NCBI RefSeq assembly: GCF_000281975.1
Contig: NZ_AKKE01000156.1
Coordinates: forward strand, 31,857-95,856
Direction of reading: 5' to 3'
Source of the DNA: Novosphingobium sp. AP12
GTDB taxonomy: Bacteria; Pseudomonadota; Alphaproteobacteria; Sphingomonadales; Sphingomonadaceae
Length of the DNA: 64,000 bases
The position numbers were made by a program, and so were the translations under genes. This document shows, one piece after another, positions 61,924 through 64,000 of the stretch. Within the stretch, counting starts at the first letter, position 1. Each line of letters opens with the position of its first letter. The notes beneath the pieces were generated by a model. It did not search any database and had not been told where the DNA came from. It saw only the letters and a list, made by a program, of their open reading frames with translations.

Positions 61924-63180
61924 ATGGGGACAGGCACCGAAGGCGCGCGGGAGGAGTGGAGACGCGGCTGGCCGATCGTGATCGCGGCCATGGCGGGCTT
62001 CTCGTTCTTCTCCGTCCTGCTCTCCGCCACCGGCCTGTTCATCGAGCCGCTCGAGCGCGAGTTCGGATGGGACCGCGCGACGCTGTCGATGGGCCCTGCC
62101 ATCGCCACGGCCGTGACCGCGCTGCTCTCGCCCTTCTACGGTGCGCTGATCGACCGCTTCGGCTCGCGCCGCCTCGGCCTGCCCGGCGTCGCGGTGACCA
62201 TGGGCGCGACCTGCATGTTCGCCTTCGCCAGCGGGTCGAAGGCGCAATGGGTGGTGATGTGGGTGGTCTTCGGGTTCATCCTGACCAGCATCAAGTCGAC
62301 CATCTGGACCACGGCGGTCGCGGGCGCGTTCAGCAAGGGCAGGGGCCTCGCACTCGGCCTTGCCGTCACCGGCCCGGCGATCGCGCAGACCCTGGTGCCG
62401 CCGCTCGGCAATTTCCTGATCGAGAGTTTCGGCTGGCGTGCGGCCTATGTCTGGTTCGGGCTCGGCTGGGGCGGCGTCACGTTGGTACTGTGCTGGCTGT
62501 TCCTGACCGACGCGCACGACCGCAAGGCCAGGGAGGCGAAGGCGGGACTGGTGGCGCGCCCCGTCGTCATCCTCCCCGGCCTCACCAAGCGGCAGGCGCT
62601 GCGCAGCCTTGCGCTGGCGCAGGTGGCGGTTTCCTCGTTCATCGTGATGGCCATGACCATCGGGCTCGCCATGCATCTCTTCCCGATCCTGACCGAGGCC
62701 GGCGTGCCGCGCACGCAGGCGGCGTGGCTGCTCTCGCTGGGCGGCATCGCCGGGATCATCGGCAAGCTGGTGACCGGCGCGCTGCTCGACAGGTTCCGTC
62801 CCAACTGGACCGGAAGCGTGACCATGGGCGTCACGGCGGTGACGTTCTTCGTGCTGATATGGTGGCTCGATTCGACGCCCGCGCTGTTGCTGGCGATGAT
62901 CATCAACGGCTATGCGGCGGGCTCCAAGACCCAGATCACCGCGTTCCTGACCGCTGGATACGCAGGCATGCGCAATTTCGGGATGATCTACGGCGTGATG
63001 TCGGCGCTGGTGGCGCTGGCCTCGGGGCTGGGTCCGTGGATAGCGGGCAAGGTCTACGACGTCGCGGGCAACTACGAGCCGTTCCTCTGGGCGGGCGCGA
63101 TCGCCTGCGCGCTGGGCGGCGCGCTGCTTCTCGCCCTGCCGCCGATGCCGAAGTGGGAGGAGGAGGAAGTCCTCCCCTGA
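61924..63180 (+). CDS. Major facilitator superfamily transporter
   Basis: A 418-residue transporter with about 12 hydrophobic segments. The loop 2-3 MFS signature appears as YGALIDRFGSRR and the equivalent in the second half as GALLDRFRPN. It resembles monocarboxylate/oxalate-formate type carriers (GFSFFSVLLSATGLFIEPLE, FGWDRATLSMGPA). The substrate cannot be named. The start MGTGTEG has GAGAGG upstream. The C-terminus is acidic (EEEEVLP). Confidence 0.87.
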   Translation: MGTGTEGAREEWRRGWPIVIAAMAGFSFFSVLLSATGLFIEPLEREFGWDRATLSMGPAIATAVTALLSPFYGALIDRFGSRRLGLPGVAVTMGATCMFAFASGSKAQWVVMWVVFGFILTSIKSTIWTTAVAGAFSKGRGLALGLAVTGPAIAQTLVPPLGNFLIESFGWRAAYVWFGLGWGGVTLVLCWLFLTDAHDRKAREAKAGLVARPVVILPGLTKRQALRSLALAQVAVSSFIVMAMTIGLAMHLFPILTEAGVPRTQAAWLLSLGGIAGIIGKLVTGALLDRFRPNWTGSVTMGVTAVTFFVLIWWLDSTPALLLAMIINGYAAGSKTQITAFLTAGYAGMRNFGMIYGVMSALVALASGLGPWIAGKVYDVAGNYEPFLWAGAIACALGGALLLALPPMPKWEEEEVLP

Positions 63181-63219
63181 CCGACAGGCCTCCATTCCGA
63201 CGGGAGGAAAGTTTTACCC

Positions 63220-63705
63220 TCAGGCTACCTGAGAGTCGTCTGCCGCACGCGGGTCCTGATCGGCGTCGTCCTTGCGGATGAAGCTGATCTTGCCTTCGGG
63301 CTCGAGAATGGCCCAGGCGATCTGGTGCAGGCCGGAAATGCCCGCCAGCCGCATCTCGATGGCCAGCTCGTCGGTGTCGATGCGCTCCTCGTCGAGGTTG
63401 GCGGGGAGCAGCTTGCCTTCGCGGATCAGCACCACCGGCCGGCTCTTGAGCACGCGCCGCATCTTCGGGATCCGGTGGGCGATGAGGCCGAGCGCGAAGC
63501 TCCAGGCGGCGAAAGTGAAGATCGCCAGCGTCGCGCCGGTCAGCGAGAAGTCCTGATGCGTCACGCCCTGCTGGATGAGGTCGCCCATGACGATCAGCGA
63601 GACCAGTTCGAAAGGCGCCATCTGGCCCAGCTCGCGCTTGCCCATCAGGCGCAGCAGCACATAGACCAGCAGGAACATCACCGAGGCGCGGATCACGATC
63701 TCCAT
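63220..63705 (-). CDS. DUF421 (YetF-like) membrane protein
   Basis: A 161-residue protein with three N-terminal hydrophobic segments (about 5-22, 33-50 and 55-75) and a cytosolic DUF421 domain. Marks are VLLRLMGKRELGQMAPFELV near the start and SRPVVLIREGKLLPANLDEE in the soluble part. The role of this family is unknown. Its ATG overlaps the stop of the upstream gene (TAATG), so the two are coupled. Confidence 0.87.
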   Translation of the reverse strand: MEIVIRASVMFLLVYVLLRLMGKRELGQMAPFELVSLIVMGDLIQQGVTHQDFSLTGATLAIFTFAAWSFALGLIAHRIPKMRRVLKSRPVVLIREGKLLPANLDEERIDTDELAIEMRLAGISGLHQIAWAILEPEGKISFIRKDDADQDPRAADDSQVA

Positions 63706-63934
63706 TACGGCAGGACCGTGATCGAGAGCGGGATGGCGATGAGATCCGTCTTGTCGTCCGCGATGGTGATGTCTCCTTCGAGCACGCGCAGCGCGCGCGG
63801 CTGGATCTGGCCGTCGAACTTGATGCGCAGGGCCTCGCCCGCCTTCACGGCGCCGAAGTGGTAGCTGTAGGTGCCGTCCAGTCCCTCGGCGCTTTCGGCG
63901 TCGGGGGCGATGGTGTCGATGCTCATGCCGCGCC
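63705..63934 (-). CDS. Unknown protein, N-terminus cut off by the contig end
   Basis: At least 76 codons are open, ending in IAIPLSITVLP and a TAA that overlaps the DUF421 start. An internal ATG (MSIDTIAP, 63926) could be read as a start, but it has no ribosome-binding site and the frame stays open to the last genuine base (WRG before Met). The gene is therefore probably longer and truncated by the assembly. The visible part is a beta-rich domain (GTYSYHFGAVKAGEALRIKF). I do not recognise a family. Confidence 0.6.
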
Positions 63935-64000
63935 AGATCGGAAGAGCGTCGTGTAGGGAAAGAGTGTAGATCTCGGTGGTCGCCGTATCATTAAAAAAAA
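63935..64000. other. Sequencing adapter plus poly-A at the contig end (not genomic)
   Basis: From AGATCGGAAGAGCGTCGTGT at 63935 to ATCATT at 63992 the sequence is, as far as I can recall it, identical to the reverse complement of the 58-base Illumina universal adapter. Eight A residues complete the window. This is contamination and marks the physical end of an assembled contig. Confidence 0.97.

Overview
The window is high-GC DNA from an alphaproteobacterium, most likely a sphingomonad (Novosphingobium/Sphingobium type). The basis is the gene families together: a MucR zinc-finger regulator next to Fur, a HisKA_2-type histidine kinase, class II DAHP synthase, an M16 peptidase with a signal peptide, a large TonB-dependent receptor, and two acyl-CoA catabolic clusters carrying ACAD, APH, CaiB/BaiF and DUF35 proteins. 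The right end is a contig end: the last 66 bases are a sequencing adapter plus poly-A, so the source is a draft assembly.

Layout. 1-346: start of a secreted protein leaving the window on the left. 347-11259: catabolic cluster A, with a GMC oxidoreductase on the minus strand and, divergently, nine tightly packed plus-strand genes (DUF35, thiolase, acyl-CoA dehydrogenase, E1 alpha, E1 beta, E2, VOC, second acyl-CoA dehydrogenase, APH-type kinase). 11353-22921: rpoZ, an orphan ParA-like ATPase, a DUF3667 membrane protein, ftsH, a histidine kinase, a hydantoinase A/B pair, an aminotransferase and a GNAT. 22918-30275: a minus-strand Tad/Flp pilus locus, cpaA-cpaB-cpaC-cpaD-cpaE-tadB-tadC, with no cpaF ATPase and no flp pilin. 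30353-45814: mostly housekeeping genes (hydrolase, FAD oxidoreductase, FUSC transporter, ispH-thrB-rnhA, plsC-fur, mucR, tsaB-rimI, a NifU-like protein, M16 peptidase, DAHP synthase, DUF2322). 46199-47764: an orphan beta-propeller-like protein. 47951-58550: catabolic cluster B (P450, amidohydrolase, Ltp2-like thiolase fold, DUF35, CaiB/BaiF CoA-transferase, APH-type kinase, TonB-dependent receptor, dienelactone hydrolase). 58680-63934: TonB-like protein, manC-manA, DUF2721, MFS transporter, DUF421 protein and a protein cut by the contig end.

How the parts may work together. Both clusters look built for taking apart a hydrophobic carbon source as CoA thioesters. Cluster A adds a TPP/lipoate complex whose E1 alpha resembles acetoin dehydrogenase more than pyruvate dehydrogenase. 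Cluster B has its own outer-membrane receptor, a P450 and an Ltp2/DUF35 pair of the kind used for retro-aldol cleavage in steroid side-chain breakdown. The most interesting signal I found is not a gene: three promoter regions of cluster B each carry a palindrome close to TTCACAATGGTGAA with a second, weaker copy 19-20 bp away. This suggests one regulator controlling the scattered transcription units of cluster B. Other points of note are the missing Tad ATPase, an unusual octamer-built inverted repeat inside cluster B, and an E2 protein with two subunit-binding domains.
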